This document shows positions 45,827 to 55,431 of a stretch of 64,000 nt of DNA, piece after piece (position 1 is the stretch's first letter; the number at the start of each line of letters is the position of its first letter). The DNA comes from an uncultured Opitutaceae bacterium. GTDB lineage: Bacteria; Verrucomicrobiota; Verrucomicrobiia; Opitutales; Opitutaceae. The stretch lies in the NCBI GenBank assembly GCA_903929355.1, contig CAIYUN010000050.1:1-64000 (forward strand). The letters are read 5' to 3'. The notes beneath the pieces are model-generated. The model searched no databases. It had not been told where the DNA came from and worked only from the letters and a program-made list of their open reading frames with translations. The translations under genes were made by a program, and so were the position numbers.

Positions 45827-48800
45827 ATGAGCCCCTTTTCGCGTTGGTTGTTGGTGGCGTTGCTCGTGCTCGCCGGTCCCCTCGGCGCGCAGACGATCTC
45901 GCCGGTCCGGGTGGACGCCCTCACCACCGAGCATTTTGTCAACCCGGTCGGCCTCGGCGATGCCGTGCCGCGCCTGTCGTGGAAACTGCGCTCTGCCCGG
46001 CCCGGAGAAGTGCAGACCGCCTACGAAATCCACGCCTCGTCCACGGCTTTCACCAAGGCCATGACCGGCGACCTGTGGGAGTCCGGCAGGGTCGCCTCCG
46101 ACCAGTCGGTCCTCGTGTCGTGGGGCGGCCAGCCCCTCGTCTCGCGTTCGCAGGTTTTCTGGAGCGTGCGTGTCTGGGACAAAGACGGTGTGCCATCGCC
46201 ATGGAGCGAGCCCGCGAGCTTCGAACTGGGCCTGCTCCACCCCGCCGACGACTGGAAGGGCCGGTGGATCACCGCCGACCTGCCCCGCGTGGATCTGGAG
46301 CAGGACACGCTCGCCCGCGCCAGTTGGATCAGCGCCGGCTCCGCCGCGAACCAGGCCGCCGCTGTCCGCTTCGTGCTGGAGTTGCCCGCCGACGCCAAAA
46401 TCGCCGGGGCGACTTTGGACGCCATCGCCGACGGAGTTGTCTCCCTCTACGCCAACGGCCACCCCACCCTGCAGGGTCCGAGCAGCCACGCGGCGCCGTT
46501 TCACGCGAATTTCGGTCAGCAGCTCCAGCCGGGCCGGAACCTGATCGCGCTCGGCGCGGCCCCCGTCCACAACGCCCGGGGTGGCGGACGCAACGCGTTC
46601 GCGGCCCACGGGGTGGTCGAGCTGGCGGACGGCACGCGGATCGAGTTCAACACCGACGCCACCTGGAAGGCAGCCATCATCGCCACCCCGGCCGACCGCC
46701 GGGGCGGGCCGGCCGCAATCGGGGTCAGTTGGTCCGATCCTGCGTTTGACGACTCCACCTGGAAACAAGCCACCGTGCATGGACCCTATCTCGCCCAACC
46801 GCTGACCGGTGACAACGGCAGCACCGTCGGGCCGGGCCGGTATCTGAGAAAATCCTTCACGGTGCGGGGCCCGGTCGCCAAGGCCCGGCTTTACGCGACC
46901 GCGCTGGGCACCTACGAGGCCTCGCTCAACGGGCAGCCCGTCAATGACCACCAGCTCGACCCGGGCTTCACCGATTACACCAAGCGCGTGATGGTGCAGG
47001 TCACGGACGTCACTGGGTTGCTCACCCCGGGCCGCAACACCCTTGGCGCGCTCTTGAACGACGGCTGGTTTGCCGGGCGGGTCGGCTGGATGGGCCTCGC
47101 CCAGTTCAAACAGGTCGGCACCCGCCCGCTGTTCAACGCCCAGCTCGAAATCACCTACACCGATGCCACCTCCGAGGTGGTCGCCACCGACGCCTCCTGG
47201 CGGGGCGGAGCCGGCGAGGTCGTCGGTTCCGACGAACAGCTTGGCGAAGTGCTGGACGCCCGCCAGGCGTCCACGTGGAACCAGACCGGGTTTGATGACA
47301 CCCCCTGGGCCCCCGCCGTCACCGAGGACCATCCCGAGGTCGCTCTCGACCCGCAGCGCGGCCCGCCGGTGCGCCAGCTCGCGATGCTCGACGCCGTCAA
47401 GATCACCCGGCAGGGCAATGTGTGGCTGGTGGACTTTGGCCAGAACATGGTCGGCCATGTCCGCCTCGCCGCGCGGGGCCCGGCCGGCGCGACCATCACC
47501 GTGACCCACGGCGAGATGCTCAACCCCGACGGGACCCTGTTTACGGAAAACCTGCGCCCCGCGCTCGCGCTCGACCGCTTCATGCTGAAAGGCGGCGGCA
47601 CGATGGAGACTTTTGAGCCGCGCTTCACGTTCCACGGCTTCCGCTATGCCGCGGTCACGGGCTATCCCGGCGAGCTGACGTCCGCCGACATCCAGGGCAT
47701 TGTCGTCGGCTCCGACACCCCGCGCATCGGTCGGTGGGAGTCCTCCAACCCCGACCTGAACCAGCTTTACTCCAACATCATCTGGGGCCAGCGCGGGAAT
47801 TTTCTCAGCATTCCCACCGACTGCCCGCAGCGCGACGAACGGCTGGGCTGGATGGGCGACGCGCAGGTCTTTGCCCCGACCGCAGCACTCAATACCGACG
47901 CCTCCGGCTTTTTTTCCAAATGGCTGCTGGACGTGCGCGACAGCCAGAATGCCACCGGCGCCTACTCGACCGTCGCCCCGCGCGCCAACCAGGCCAACGC
48001 CTATCCCGTGTGGGGCGATGCGGGCGTCATCATCCCCTGGGTGATGTACACCAGCTACGGGGACCGCCGGTTTCTGGAGGATGGCTACGACAGCATGGAG
48101 CATTGGATGATTTATTCCGCCAGCGGCGGTAATCTCATCCTCAGCGGCGGCGTCGGCGATCACCTCGCGCCCCTCCCGACCGCCACACCGATTGTGGACA
48201 CCGCCTACTTTGCCAACTCCGCCAACCTCATGGCCAAGACTGCGGCCGTCCTGGGCAAGACCGACGATGTCGCCAAATACCAGGAGCTGCGCGCGTTGAT
48301 CCTGGCCTCATTCAACCAAAGCTTCGTCAAGCCCGATGGCTCGGTCATCTCCGCCACGGGCCCGGGGGAAACACTCCACGGCACCCAGACCGCCCTCCTC
48401 CTCGCACTGAAGTTTGACTTGGCGCCCGCGTCGCTGCGCCCCCGCCTCGCGGAAAATCTCGCGGCCGAGGTGGAGCGCACGGGCCACCTCACCACCGGAT
48501 TCCCTGGCACCGGCCTGCTCAACCCCACCCTCACCTCCATCGGCCGCTCCGACCTCGCGTGGCAGCTCATGCTCACCGACACCTATCCCTCTTGGCTCTT
48601 TCCCGTGAAGAACGGCGCGACGACCATGTGGGAGCGCTGGGACGCCTGGACGCCCGAGCGGGGCTTCCAAGCCTCCTCGATGAATTCCTTCAACCACTAC
48701 TCCTTTGGCGCCGTGGGTCAGTGGATGTTTTCCGGCGCGGCCGGCATCGGGCTCGATGAGGGCCACCCCGGCTACAAGCACTTCTTTCTCGCGCCCCAGT

Positions 48801-49084
48801 TCACCGATCGCGTCAGCTACGTGAAGGCCAGCCTCGACTCCCCCTACGGCCTGATCGCCTCCCACTGGCACACCGAAGGCGACCAGATGCTCTACGACGT
48901 GACGGTTCCGCCCAACACCTCCGCCGACCTGATACTCCCCGTGCCGCCGGCCAAGGTCAGTCAGGACGGACAGCCGCTGGTGACGGTGGTGGACAAAACT
49001 GCCCTCACCACCCACCTCTCGCTGGCCGCCGGCACCCACCAGTTTGCCTTCGCCCGGGCGCTGCTCGCTGGTGGCAAGCCATGA
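45827..49084 (+). CDS. secreted alpha-L-rhamnosidase (GH78)
   Basis: 1085 residues with a signal peptide (about 1-21). It would release terminal L-rhamnose from pectin-type polymers or glycosides outside the cytoplasm. Domains in order: N-terminal beta domains (to about 380), the concanavalin-like domain with YLRKSFTVRGPVAKARLYAT, then the (alpha/alpha)6 barrel with the family signature TDCPQRDERLGWMGDAQVF and VIIPWVMYTSYGDRR, TTMWERWDAW and NSFNHYSFGAVGQWMF. General acid and base are in the DERLGWMGD and WERW regions. It sits near a GH127 remnant, GH43 enzyme and esterase, so a plant-polysaccharide role is likely. Confidence 0.94.
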   Translation: MSPFSRWLLVALLVLAGPLGAQTISPVRVDALTTEHFVNPVGLGDAVPRLSWKLRSARPGEVQTAYEIHASSTAFTKAMTGDLWESGRVASDQSVLVSWGGQPLVSRSQVFWSVRVWDKDGVPSPWSEPASFELGLLHPADDWKGRWITADLPRVDLEQDTLARASWISAGSAANQAAAVRFVLELPADAKIAGATLDAIADGVVSLYANGHPTLQGPSSHAAPFHANFGQQLQPGRNLIALGAAPVHNARGGGRNAFAAHGVVELADGTRIEFNTDATWKAAIIATPADRRGGPAAIGVSWSDPAFDDSTWKQATVHGPYLAQPLTGDNGSTVGPGRYLRKSFTVRGPVAKARLYATALGTYEASLNGQPVNDHQLDPGFTDYTKRVMVQVTDVTGLLTPGRNTLGALLNDGWFAGRVGWMGLAQFKQVGTRPLFNAQLEITYTDATSEVVATDASWRGGAGEVVGSDEQLGEVLDARQASTWNQTGFDDTPWAPAVTEDHPEVALDPQRGPPVRQLAMLDAVKITRQGNVWLVDFGQNMVGHVRLAARGPAGATITVTHGEMLNPDGTLFTENLRPALALDRFMLKGGGTMETFEPRFTFHGFRYAAVTGYPGELTSADIQGIVVGSDTPRIGRWESSNPDLNQLYSNIIWGQRGNFLSIPTDCPQRDERLGWMGDAQVFAPTAALNTDASGFFSKWLLDVRDSQNATGAYSTVAPRANQANAYPVWGDAGVIIPWVMYTSYGDRRFLEDGYDSMEHWMIYSASGGNLILSGGVGDHLAPLPTATPIVDTAYFANSANLMAKTAAVLGKTDDVAKYQELRALILASFNQSFVKPDGSVISATGPGETLHGTQTALLLALKFDLAPASLRPRLAENLAAEVERTGHLTTGFPGTGLLNPTLTSIGRSDLAWQLMLTDTYPSWLFPVKNGATTMWERWDAWTPERGFQASSMNSFNHYSFGAVGQWMFSGAAGIGLDEGHPGYKHFFLAPQFTDRVSYVKASLDSPYGLIASHWHTEGDQMLYDVTVPPNTSADLILPVPPAKVSQDGQPLVTVVDKTALTTHLSLAAGTHQFAFARALLAGGKP

Positions 49085-49139
49085 GGGTGATTGGGTTTTA
49101 CGGGAGGCAATTGCGGAACGGGGCGGGCGGAAGGCAGGA

Positions 49140-50321
49140 TCACACCATCTTCCAATAGATGCTGTGGCGCTCGTGGGCCATCTTCCAGTAGGGGATGAGG
49201 CTGATGTCGTGGGGGCGGCCCAGGCCGTTGGTGGTGAAAGTCAGCGGGGCATCGTTGGACTTGGTGATTTTCCCCAGGAAGGTGGCCGGATCACCGGCCA
49301 GCTCCGGCACCTCGACCTGGGTGTTCAGCGGGATGAACGTGTGCCGCATGATGTCGTGCGTCAGGCTAAAGGCCTTGGCGATGGCGGCGCGGTCATTCTG
49401 AAACCCGGCCGGAACGATGGGGAACCGGTCCAGCGGGTAGGCCTTGAGCCATGCCGCAAGGTTGGGCTGGATCGTCACGTTGCGCTTCAACTTCAACTTG
49501 GACACACCGGGCTCGATGAGGACGACCCCGGTGTCGAGCCGGACGTGCTCCGGCCGGAGCTTGGCGATCTCCCCGGACCGGACGCACGGGCGGATGCCCG
49601 CAAACAGCGCCAGGGCGAAAAAGGGGACGAACGCCCCGCCCTCCAGCTGCTCGACATGGCGCATGAGCTTTTCGGCCTGCTCGGCCGTCAGGGTGGCCGC
49701 AGAGCCGCGCCGATGGGCGAGCCGAAACTTTGGCACCTTGGCCATGGGGTTGACGGCAACCCAATCCCGCTCCTTGGCGAATTTGAAGAACGTCGAGAGG
49801 ATGCCCCGGCGGTTGTTGGTGGTCTTCGGGCTGGCGGCGCCGCGCTGGCAATGGGCCGTGAGGCGGTCCACCGGGAGCTGGTCAACCCCGAGGCCGGGGA
49901 AATGCTCCTCCCGCGCCTTCAGACCATGGGTGATGTTGTAGAGCTGCCGGGTGTTCAGGTAGCCTTGAGTCCGCTCCTGCTCCTTGGCGGCCAGATAGAC
50001 CTTCACAGCATCCGACAGCGCACGGGTGCGCTCCGGTGCCCGGTAGTTGCCCAGCGCGTAGTCGAGGTAGAAGCCAAGGGACTCTGGCGCGGCCGTGAGG
50101 CGACGGAACGCTCCCCCCGCCTCGCGGAGCTGGTCGTCGGTCAGGAAAGTCGAGACCATGCGGACGCCGCCGGCGGCGCTCTGGATGGCCTGGAGCTGTA
50201 GGGCGGTCTTCCCTACGGCCGCTTCCTCGCGGGTCTTGAAGTTGCGGCGGAGGCGGATCCCGGCGAGGTAGCCGGAGACACGCCATGAGCGGGCGCCGTT
50301 GCGGTTTTGGAAACGTGACAG
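49140..50321 (-). pseudogene. tyrosine recombinase remnant fused to GH127-like C-terminus
   Basis: One open frame joins two unrelated proteins. The first part (50321 to about 49332) is a phage-type integrase: the N-terminal GARSWRVSGYLAGIRLRRNF arm upstream of the ATG at 50159, a SAM-like domain (NNRRGILSTFFKFAKERDW) and the catalytic Arg in FAGIRPCVRSGEIAKLRPEH and HxxR in THDIMRHTFI. It lacks the nucleophilic Tyr. The last 63 residues (VEVPELAGDPATFL, APLTFTTNGLGRPHDISLIP, YWKMAHERHSIYWKMV) resemble the end of GH127 beta-L-arabinofuranosidases. There is no good start codon: the arm reads upstream to 50321 without ATG or GTG. It is best read as a deletion scar. Confidence 0.75.
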
Positions 50322-50340
50322 GGCAAACGTGGTCGGGTTC

Positions 50341-50376
50341 AGGCTTAGGTTGCCACGTCAACTGGCAACCTAGCCT
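50341..50376. other. 14-bp hairpin next to the recombinase remnant
   Basis: AGGCTTAGGTTGCCA-CGTCAAC-TGGCAACCTAGCCT; the arms pair over 14 bp with one unpaired T. It may be a terminator for the DUF1552 gene (minus strand), or a remnant of an attachment or core site next to the former integrase. Confidence 0.6.
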
Positions 50377-50414
50377 CGGAAAAATGCCCCTCAGAGGAGG
50401 ATTTTGATGGTAAG

Positions 50415-50434
50415 CGCAGGCAGGGATGCCTGCG
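50415..50434. repeat. CGCAGGCA-GGGA-TGCCTGCG palindrome
   Basis: Perfect 8-bp stem with GGGA loop, 7 bases after the DUF1552 stop. A close copy lies at 63828-63848. It may terminate the DUF1592/DUF1552 operon. Confidence 0.65.
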
Positions 50435-50440
50435 TACTTC

Positions 50441-51841
50441 TCAGATCCCCACCAACCGGCCGGTCGAGTCGCCGAAACGGTCCACGCCGGTGATGCCCAT
50501 GCGGTCGGCCATGCTGAGATAGAGGTTGGTGATCGGCTGGCCGCCGTTGTCGCCGCCCACATCCACAAACCGGCCGGGTTTCAACGTGCCGCCGCCGCCG
50601 CCGGCGAGGATGATCGGCAGGTTCGCGTGGGTGTGCCGGTTGCCGTCCAAAATACCGCTGCCATACACCAGCTGGGTGTTGTGCAGCAGGGAACTGCCAT
50701 CGATGTCCTTCGCGTCCTCCATCTTCTTCATGAACTTCGCGAACTGCGTGACATACCACAGGTCAATGGCCGCGACTTTCGAGACCAGCTCGGGCTTGTT
50801 GCCGTGGTGCGAGATGTCGTGGTGCCCCTCGGGGATGCCGATGTCGCCGAACGAACGGTTGCTGCCGTCGTGCGCGAGCATGAGGCTGATGACCCGGGTG
50901 GAGTCCGTCTGCAGGGCCAGCACCATCATGTCGTACATCATCGCGACGTATTCCTCGTAACTCACCGGGATGCCCGGTGGCGTGTCCACGCCGGGATCTT
51001 TGGGCAGACCCATCTGCTCCGCCTTTTGAATGCGGATTTCCAGTTCCCGGACCCCCGTCAGGTATTGGTCCAACTTGGCCTGATCCTTGGTCGTAAGCTT
51101 GTGCTGCATGGTCCGGGCATCGGCGCGGACGAAGTCCAGCACCGAGCTCTGGTCCTGCTGGCGGCGCTGCAGGTCGGCCGTGCGCTGGCCGGGGCCACCG
51201 GTGCCAAACAGGCGCTCAAAGAGCAGCCGGGGGTTCTCCTCGGGCGCCACCGGGGTCGTGGGCGAGCTCCACGAGATGTTGAACTGGTAGGCGCAGGCGT
51301 AATTCGAGTCGCAGTTGCCGGACTTCTTGATCGGGTCCGAGGCCAGCTCCAGCGAGGGGAACCGGGTAAGGTGGCCGACATTCTGCGCCATCAACTGGTC
51401 GATCGAGGTGCCGTTGTGCATGTCGGTCGCGCTCTTCTTCAGGCGCATCCCGGTCAGAAACGTCCCGTTGGCCCGCGCATGATCGCCGCCACCGTCCGGG
51501 CCGCCATCGGCCGGATGATCGTCGAGCCCGGCGAGCACCTGGATGGACTGCCGGTGGGACTCGAGGGGGGCCAGGGTCGGGCCGAGCTTGAAATCCTTCT
51601 CCCCGCCGGTCGGCCACCAGTTGGCGGGGATCGCCCCCTGCGGGAAATAGACAAAGGCCGAGCGCAGCGGGGCCGCCGCGGCTGACACCGCCTGCCTGGC
51701 CGCCTCCGCCCCCAGCAGCCGGCTCGTGCACAGCGACTCAAAGGCCGGCAGGGCGACACAGGCTCCGAGTCCGCGCAAAAAATTGCGGCGGCTGAAGGCG
51801 GCATGACGCTGGGCGGCGCGGGTCGGGTGGTTCATATTCAT
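50441..51841 (-). CDS. secreted DUF1552 (HXXSHH motif) protein
   Basis: 466 residues with a twin-arginine signal (SRRNFLRGLGACVALPAFES), so it is exported folded. The HXXSHH signature of DUF1552 appears as GHHDISHH. Family members are widespread in Planctomycetes and Verrucomicrobia and always follow a DUF1592-type cytochrome protein; their exact job is unknown. Start overlaps the upstream gene stop by four bases (ATGA), which fits a two-gene operon. Its C-terminus SMADRMGITGVDRFGDSTGR is typical of the family. Confidence 0.9.
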   Translation of the reverse strand: MNMNHPTRAAQRHAAFSRRNFLRGLGACVALPAFESLCTSRLLGAEAARQAVSAAAAPLRSAFVYFPQGAIPANWWPTGGEKDFKLGPTLAPLESHRQSIQVLAGLDDHPADGGPDGGGDHARANGTFLTGMRLKKSATDMHNGTSIDQLMAQNVGHLTRFPSLELASDPIKKSGNCDSNYACAYQFNISWSSPTTPVAPEENPRLLFERLFGTGGPGQRTADLQRRQQDQSSVLDFVRADARTMQHKLTTKDQAKLDQYLTGVRELEIRIQKAEQMGLPKDPGVDTPPGIPVSYEEYVAMMYDMMVLALQTDSTRVISLMLAHDGSNRSFGDIGIPEGHHDISHHGNKPELVSKVAAIDLWYVTQFAKFMKKMEDAKDIDGSSLLHNTQLVYGSGILDGNRHTHANLPIILAGGGGGTLKPGRFVDVGGDNGGQPITNLYLSMADRMGITGVDRFGDSTGRLVGI

Positions 51842-54468
51842 GGGAGCGGTGGGGACGCGGGGCTTTGCAGAGCCACGCTAGGGTTAGTGACGGACATTGC
51901 AACCGCTTCGTTACGGTCTTCCCGGCGTTTCTGGAAGGGCGCGGACTCGATCACGCCCAGGAGCAGCGCGGAGAACTTCCCGTTCGCCTGCTCGATCCGG
52001 GTGACGATCTGGTCCACCGTCAGAACATCGCGGTCCTCCAGGCCGCGGCCGAGTGCGTAGGTCAGGAGTTTTTCCGTCAGGCAGCGGTAGAAATCCTCGC
52101 GGTGGCTGGTGACGAGCACGTGCTTGAGCTCGGTCATGTCCTTGAAGGATTCCCCGGTGACGAGCTTGCCGGAGGCGTCAATCGGCTGGTTGCGCTCCGT
52201 GGTGCGATACATGCCCATCGCGTTGAAATTCTCCAGCGCCAGCCCGATCGGATCCATGCGCTGGTGGCAGGAGGCGCAGAGCGGCTGGGTGCGGTGGGCC
52301 TCCAGGGACTCGCGCAGCAACGGCTGGTGATCGGTGATGGATTTCGCCGCGACATCCAGCGCGGGGACATTCGGCGGCGGCGGCGGGACCGGCGTGCCGA
52401 GGATGTTGTCCAGAATGAAGAGGCCGCGCTTGACCGGGGAGGTGCGGGTGGGGTTGGAGGTGACGACCAGCACCGTACCCTGGGTGATGACTCCTCCCCG
52501 CGGGCTGTCGGGCGGCAACTGCACCAGCTTCATGTCCGCCCCGGTGACGCCCGGAACCCCATAGTATTGCGCGAGGCTTTGGTTCAGGAAGGTGTAGTTG
52601 CTGTCAATGAAGTCGTCCAGCGGACGGTCCGCCCGCATGATGTGGTCGAAAAACATCTCCGTCTCCTGGCGCATGGCGACGCGCAGGTCGGGGGTGAGGC
52701 CCGGCCCTGTGCCACCGCCCCGGCCACCCCGCCGGCCACCCCGGCCATTGGCCGGAGCCGCTGCCGCCGGGAGCGCCCCGGCCGCGCCCACCCGCGGGGC
52801 CGCCACTGCCACGGCGGCGGGCGCCCCGGCACCCCGGGCGGCGGACACGGGAACAGCGGGTGTGGCGGGTCCGGGAGTGGCGGCGGGCGGAGTCGCCGCG
52901 GGCGGCGCCGTCTCACGGGCCAACACCGCCTGGGGATCGATGGGCACGCTCTCGATGTCACGCGACTCCAGCCATTGCCCGGCAAAATTCGCGACCAACC
53001 CGCGCTGCCCGGCGGTGGCGCGCGGGTCGTCCAGCATCCGCTGCACCTGTGCGGTCAGGTTCGCCCGAAGCTTCCCCTCGCCCGCCAGCTTGCTCAGCTC
53101 GTCGTCCGGCATGGTGGACCAGAGGAAATACGAGAGCCGGGACGCCAGCGCATACTCGTCCACCAGCGGGTCAGTCGCGCCGACGGTCAGCGGTTCCGCC
53201 GCTTCCTGCCGGAAGAGAAAACGCGGGGAGGCGAGCACCGCCACCATCGCCTGGGCCAGGCCGGCCTCAAAGGTCTGGCCGGGCCGCAGATAGACACTCT
53301 GTGCCATCACGACCAGGCGCTTCACCGTGTCGTCGTCCACGGGACGCCGGTAAGCCTTCCCCGCGAAATTGCGCAGGAGGTCGGCGGCGTATTGGTCGCG
53401 GTCGTTGGCCTTGACCGCTTCGATCCCCGGGAAAAACCGGTCGAGGTTCTTCGACGCGATCCAGTGCTCCAGCTCCATCGGGCCGCGGAAGGTCAGGGAG
53501 TTGATCTTCAGGTTCAGTGCGCGGATCTGTTGCTGGGCCGGGGCAACGGGGGTGACCTCGAACGACAGCTCATGTTTGCCCGCCTTGATCTCGTGGTCGA
53601 AGTCGAAGGTGAAGTCCAGGTTGTTCTCCCGGTTCCAGTCCCGTTCGAACACGGTCTCGCCATCCACCTTGAACACAAAGTGGCAGCGGTTCTCGTCGAA
53701 CCGGTCGCCCACGTAGGTCTCCGCTCCCGTCATGGCCAGCACGAGGTGATAGCGGCCGCCCTGCGCGAGTTCGACGGTGTGCGCGGCCTTGCCCGCAGTG
53801 TAGTAGGACAGGCTGATGAGGTTGCCCTGGTCGTTGGCCAGCGTGCGGGCGTTCAACACCTGCTCGGCCGGCACCCGCGGCGCCGTCGGCACGGTCTGGC
53901 CCACGATGGTGCGGGCGGCATTCACATATTTCTCCAGCAGCATGGTGGGCAGGGTGAGCGCGTCGGCGATGTCGTCGAACCCGGAGCCCGTGTCGTCGTT
54001 GGGGAACTCCTTCTCGGTGTCGAAATCCACCCCCATCAGGTCGCGAATGGTGTTGCGGTATTCCACGCGGTTCAGGCGGCGCACGGTGACGCGGCCGGGG
54101 TCCGGGTTGGCCGGATCGAGCCCGAGCGCGCCAAACTTGATCCAGTTGGCCAGGCGGTCGGTCTCGGCGGCGGTGAGTTTTGGGCCGGAGGCCGGCATGA
54201 GCCCGGCCCGCACGTTCTTCAGCACCGCGACCCACAGCGAGGAGTTGGCGAGCATCGCCTGGTCGGAGCCCAGCTTGTCGAACGCGACCTTGCCCTTGCT
54301 CTCGCCCTCGCCGTGGCAGTCGTAGCAATGCTCTTTGAGCATCGGCTCGATGTTCTGGTGGAAATCCACCGCCGCCTTGGCGGCAGCCGCCGCAGACGCG
54401 CCAGACAGGCCGGTGGTCGTCAGCGCGGCCACCACGCCAAGGAGGAAAGGGGAGGAACGGAGGGGCAT
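51838..54468 (-). CDS. secreted planctomycete-type cytochrome protein (DUF1587/1592/1588/1585 domains)
   Basis: 876 residues. A signal peptide (about 1-27) is followed by an N-terminal heme site CYDCH, then the domain string typical of this family: DUF1587 (RRLNRVEYRNTIRDLMGVDF), DUF1595/1592 (KAYRRPVDDDTVKRLVVMAQ, YALASRLSYFLWSTMPDDEL), DUF1588 (RRGVFxLDNILGTP-like: KRGLFILDNILGTPVPPPPP) and DUF1585 with a second CXXCH (LCASCHQRMDP). A Pro/Ala/Gly-rich insert with GRGGRRGGRG (about residues 555-635) interrupts DUF1592. It forms an operon with DUF1552. Role unknown; likely periplasmic or surface redox. Confidence 0.9.
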   Translation of the reverse strand: MPLRSSPFLLGVVAALTTTGLSGASAAAAAKAAVDFHQNIEPMLKEHCYDCHGEGESKGKVAFDKLGSDQAMLANSSLWVAVLKNVRAGLMPASGPKLTAAETDRLANWIKFGALGLDPANPDPGRVTVRRLNRVEYRNTIRDLMGVDFDTEKEFPNDDTGSGFDDIADALTLPTMLLEKYVNAARTIVGQTVPTAPRVPAEQVLNARTLANDQGNLISLSYYTAGKAAHTVELAQGGRYHLVLAMTGAETYVGDRFDENRCHFVFKVDGETVFERDWNRENNLDFTFDFDHEIKAGKHELSFEVTPVAPAQQQIRALNLKINSLTFRGPMELEHWIASKNLDRFFPGIEAVKANDRDQYAADLLRNFAGKAYRRPVDDDTVKRLVVMAQSVYLRPGQTFEAGLAQAMVAVLASPRFLFRQEAAEPLTVGATDPLVDEYALASRLSYFLWSTMPDDELSKLAGEGKLRANLTAQVQRMLDDPRATAGQRGLVANFAGQWLESRDIESVPIDPQAVLARETAPPAATPPAATPGPATPAVPVSAARGAGAPAAVAVAAPRVGAAGALPAAAAPANGRGGRRGGRGGGTGPGLTPDLRVAMRQETEMFFDHIMRADRPLDDFIDSNYTFLNQSLAQYYGVPGVTGADMKLVQLPPDSPRGGVITQGTVLVVTSNPTRTSPVKRGLFILDNILGTPVPPPPPNVPALDVAAKSITDHQPLLRESLEAHRTQPLCASCHQRMDPIGLALENFNAMGMYRTTERNQPIDASGKLVTGESFKDMTELKHVLVTSHREDFYRCLTEKLLTYALGRGLEDRDVLTVDQIVTRIEQANGKFSALLLGVIESAPFQKRREDRNEAVAMSVTNPSVALQSPASPPLP

Positions 54469-54600
54469 GGGCAAAAAAGTTTTCGAGCGGGGTGAAACGG
54501 GCGGCGCCCACGGGGAAACGGGCGCAAGCGGATCGAAATTTGGCCACCCTGGGTGCGATGGCAAATGGATTTTGCGCCCGGATTCCAACCTCAGCAATAC

Positions 54601-55431
54601 CTACACGACCTTGGCGGCATGATGGGGCGCGATACACCGGCGATAAAACCCGCCGCCGGCCACCGCTCCAACCACCGGAGCGAGCACATAGACCGTCAGC
54701 CAGCCCGTGCCATTGGCCGAAAACGGCACCCCGCCCCACCCCGCCAGCGCACTGAACAACCGCGGGGCCAGGTCGCGTGCCGGATTGAAGTCCGCCATGG
54801 TGAGCGGCCCGAACAGCGAGATCAGGATCGTGATCGTCAGCCCGATGGTGAGCGCAGTCATCTCCCGGGGCCGCGACGGATTTTGTCGGTCACTGCAGCC
54901 GAAGATCACCAACACGAGAAGGCCAGTCCCCAGCGTCTCGATGAAAAACGCCGTCGGCATTGACACCGCCTCTCGCGCCAGCGCAGTCAGCGGGTGCCCG
55001 CCCGGGTTCGGAAAGTACTCTCCGAAGATCATCGCGGTCGCCTCGCTGCCGGGCGCCCCCCGCACGATCTGGTGCGCGGTTTCATAGGCAGAAATTTCAC
55101 CGTGATAGACCGCGTAAAGGGCCAGGCTGGCGGCAAAGGCCCCGCCAAACTGGGCCGCGATGTAGCCCGGGACCCGTTTCCAGGAAAAGCCGTTCCAAAC
55201 CGCCAGCGCGATGGTAACCGCAGGATTGAGCTGCGCTCCGCTCAGCCCGCCGGTAAGATAGATCGCCGTGGCGATCCCGAGGCCCCAGACAATCGCCACC
55301 TGGAAAACGCCGACCTGCGCGCCGGTCAGGACGGCAGTCGCCACGCAGCCGCAGCCAAAAAAGACCAGGAGGAAGGTGCCCAGAAACTCCCCGACCAGCC
55401 AGGCCGGCATCAACGGCCGACCCGCCCTCAT
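54601..55431 (-). CDS. aquaglyceroporin in an arsenic operon (AqpS-like)
   Basis: 276 residues, six membrane helices and two half-helices with the paired motifs LNPAVT and FNPARD; the second has Asp-Leu beyond the Arg, as in glycerol facilitators. It would let arsenite leave the cell, as AqpS does in Sinorhizobium, in place of an ArsB or Acr3 pump. Its ATG overlaps the arsC stop by four bases, and arsR is upstream, so the three genes form one operon, arsR-arsC-aqp. No pump gene is present in the operon. Confidence 0.9.
   Translation of the reverse strand: MRAGRPLMPAWLVGEFLGTFLLVFFGCGCVATAVLTGAQVGVFQVAIVWGLGIATAIYLTGGLSGAQLNPAVTIALAVWNGFSWKRVPGYIAAQFGGAFAASLALYAVYHGEISAYETAHQIVRGAPGSEATAMIFGEYFPNPGGHPLTALAREAVSMPTAFFIETLGTGLLVLVIFGCSDRQNPSRPREMTALTIGLTITILISLFGPLTMADFNPARDLAPRLFSALAGWGGVPFSANGTGWLTVYVLAPVVGAVAGGGFYRRCIAPHHAAKVV

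Noticed and set aside
45494-48163. 889-codon minus-strand frame opposite the rhamnosidase
   Set aside because: Shadow of the GH78 gene, with no homology.
51865-54495. 876-codon plus-strand frame opposite the DUF1592 gene
   Set aside because: Antisense shadow; the minus-strand frame has signal peptide and heme motifs.
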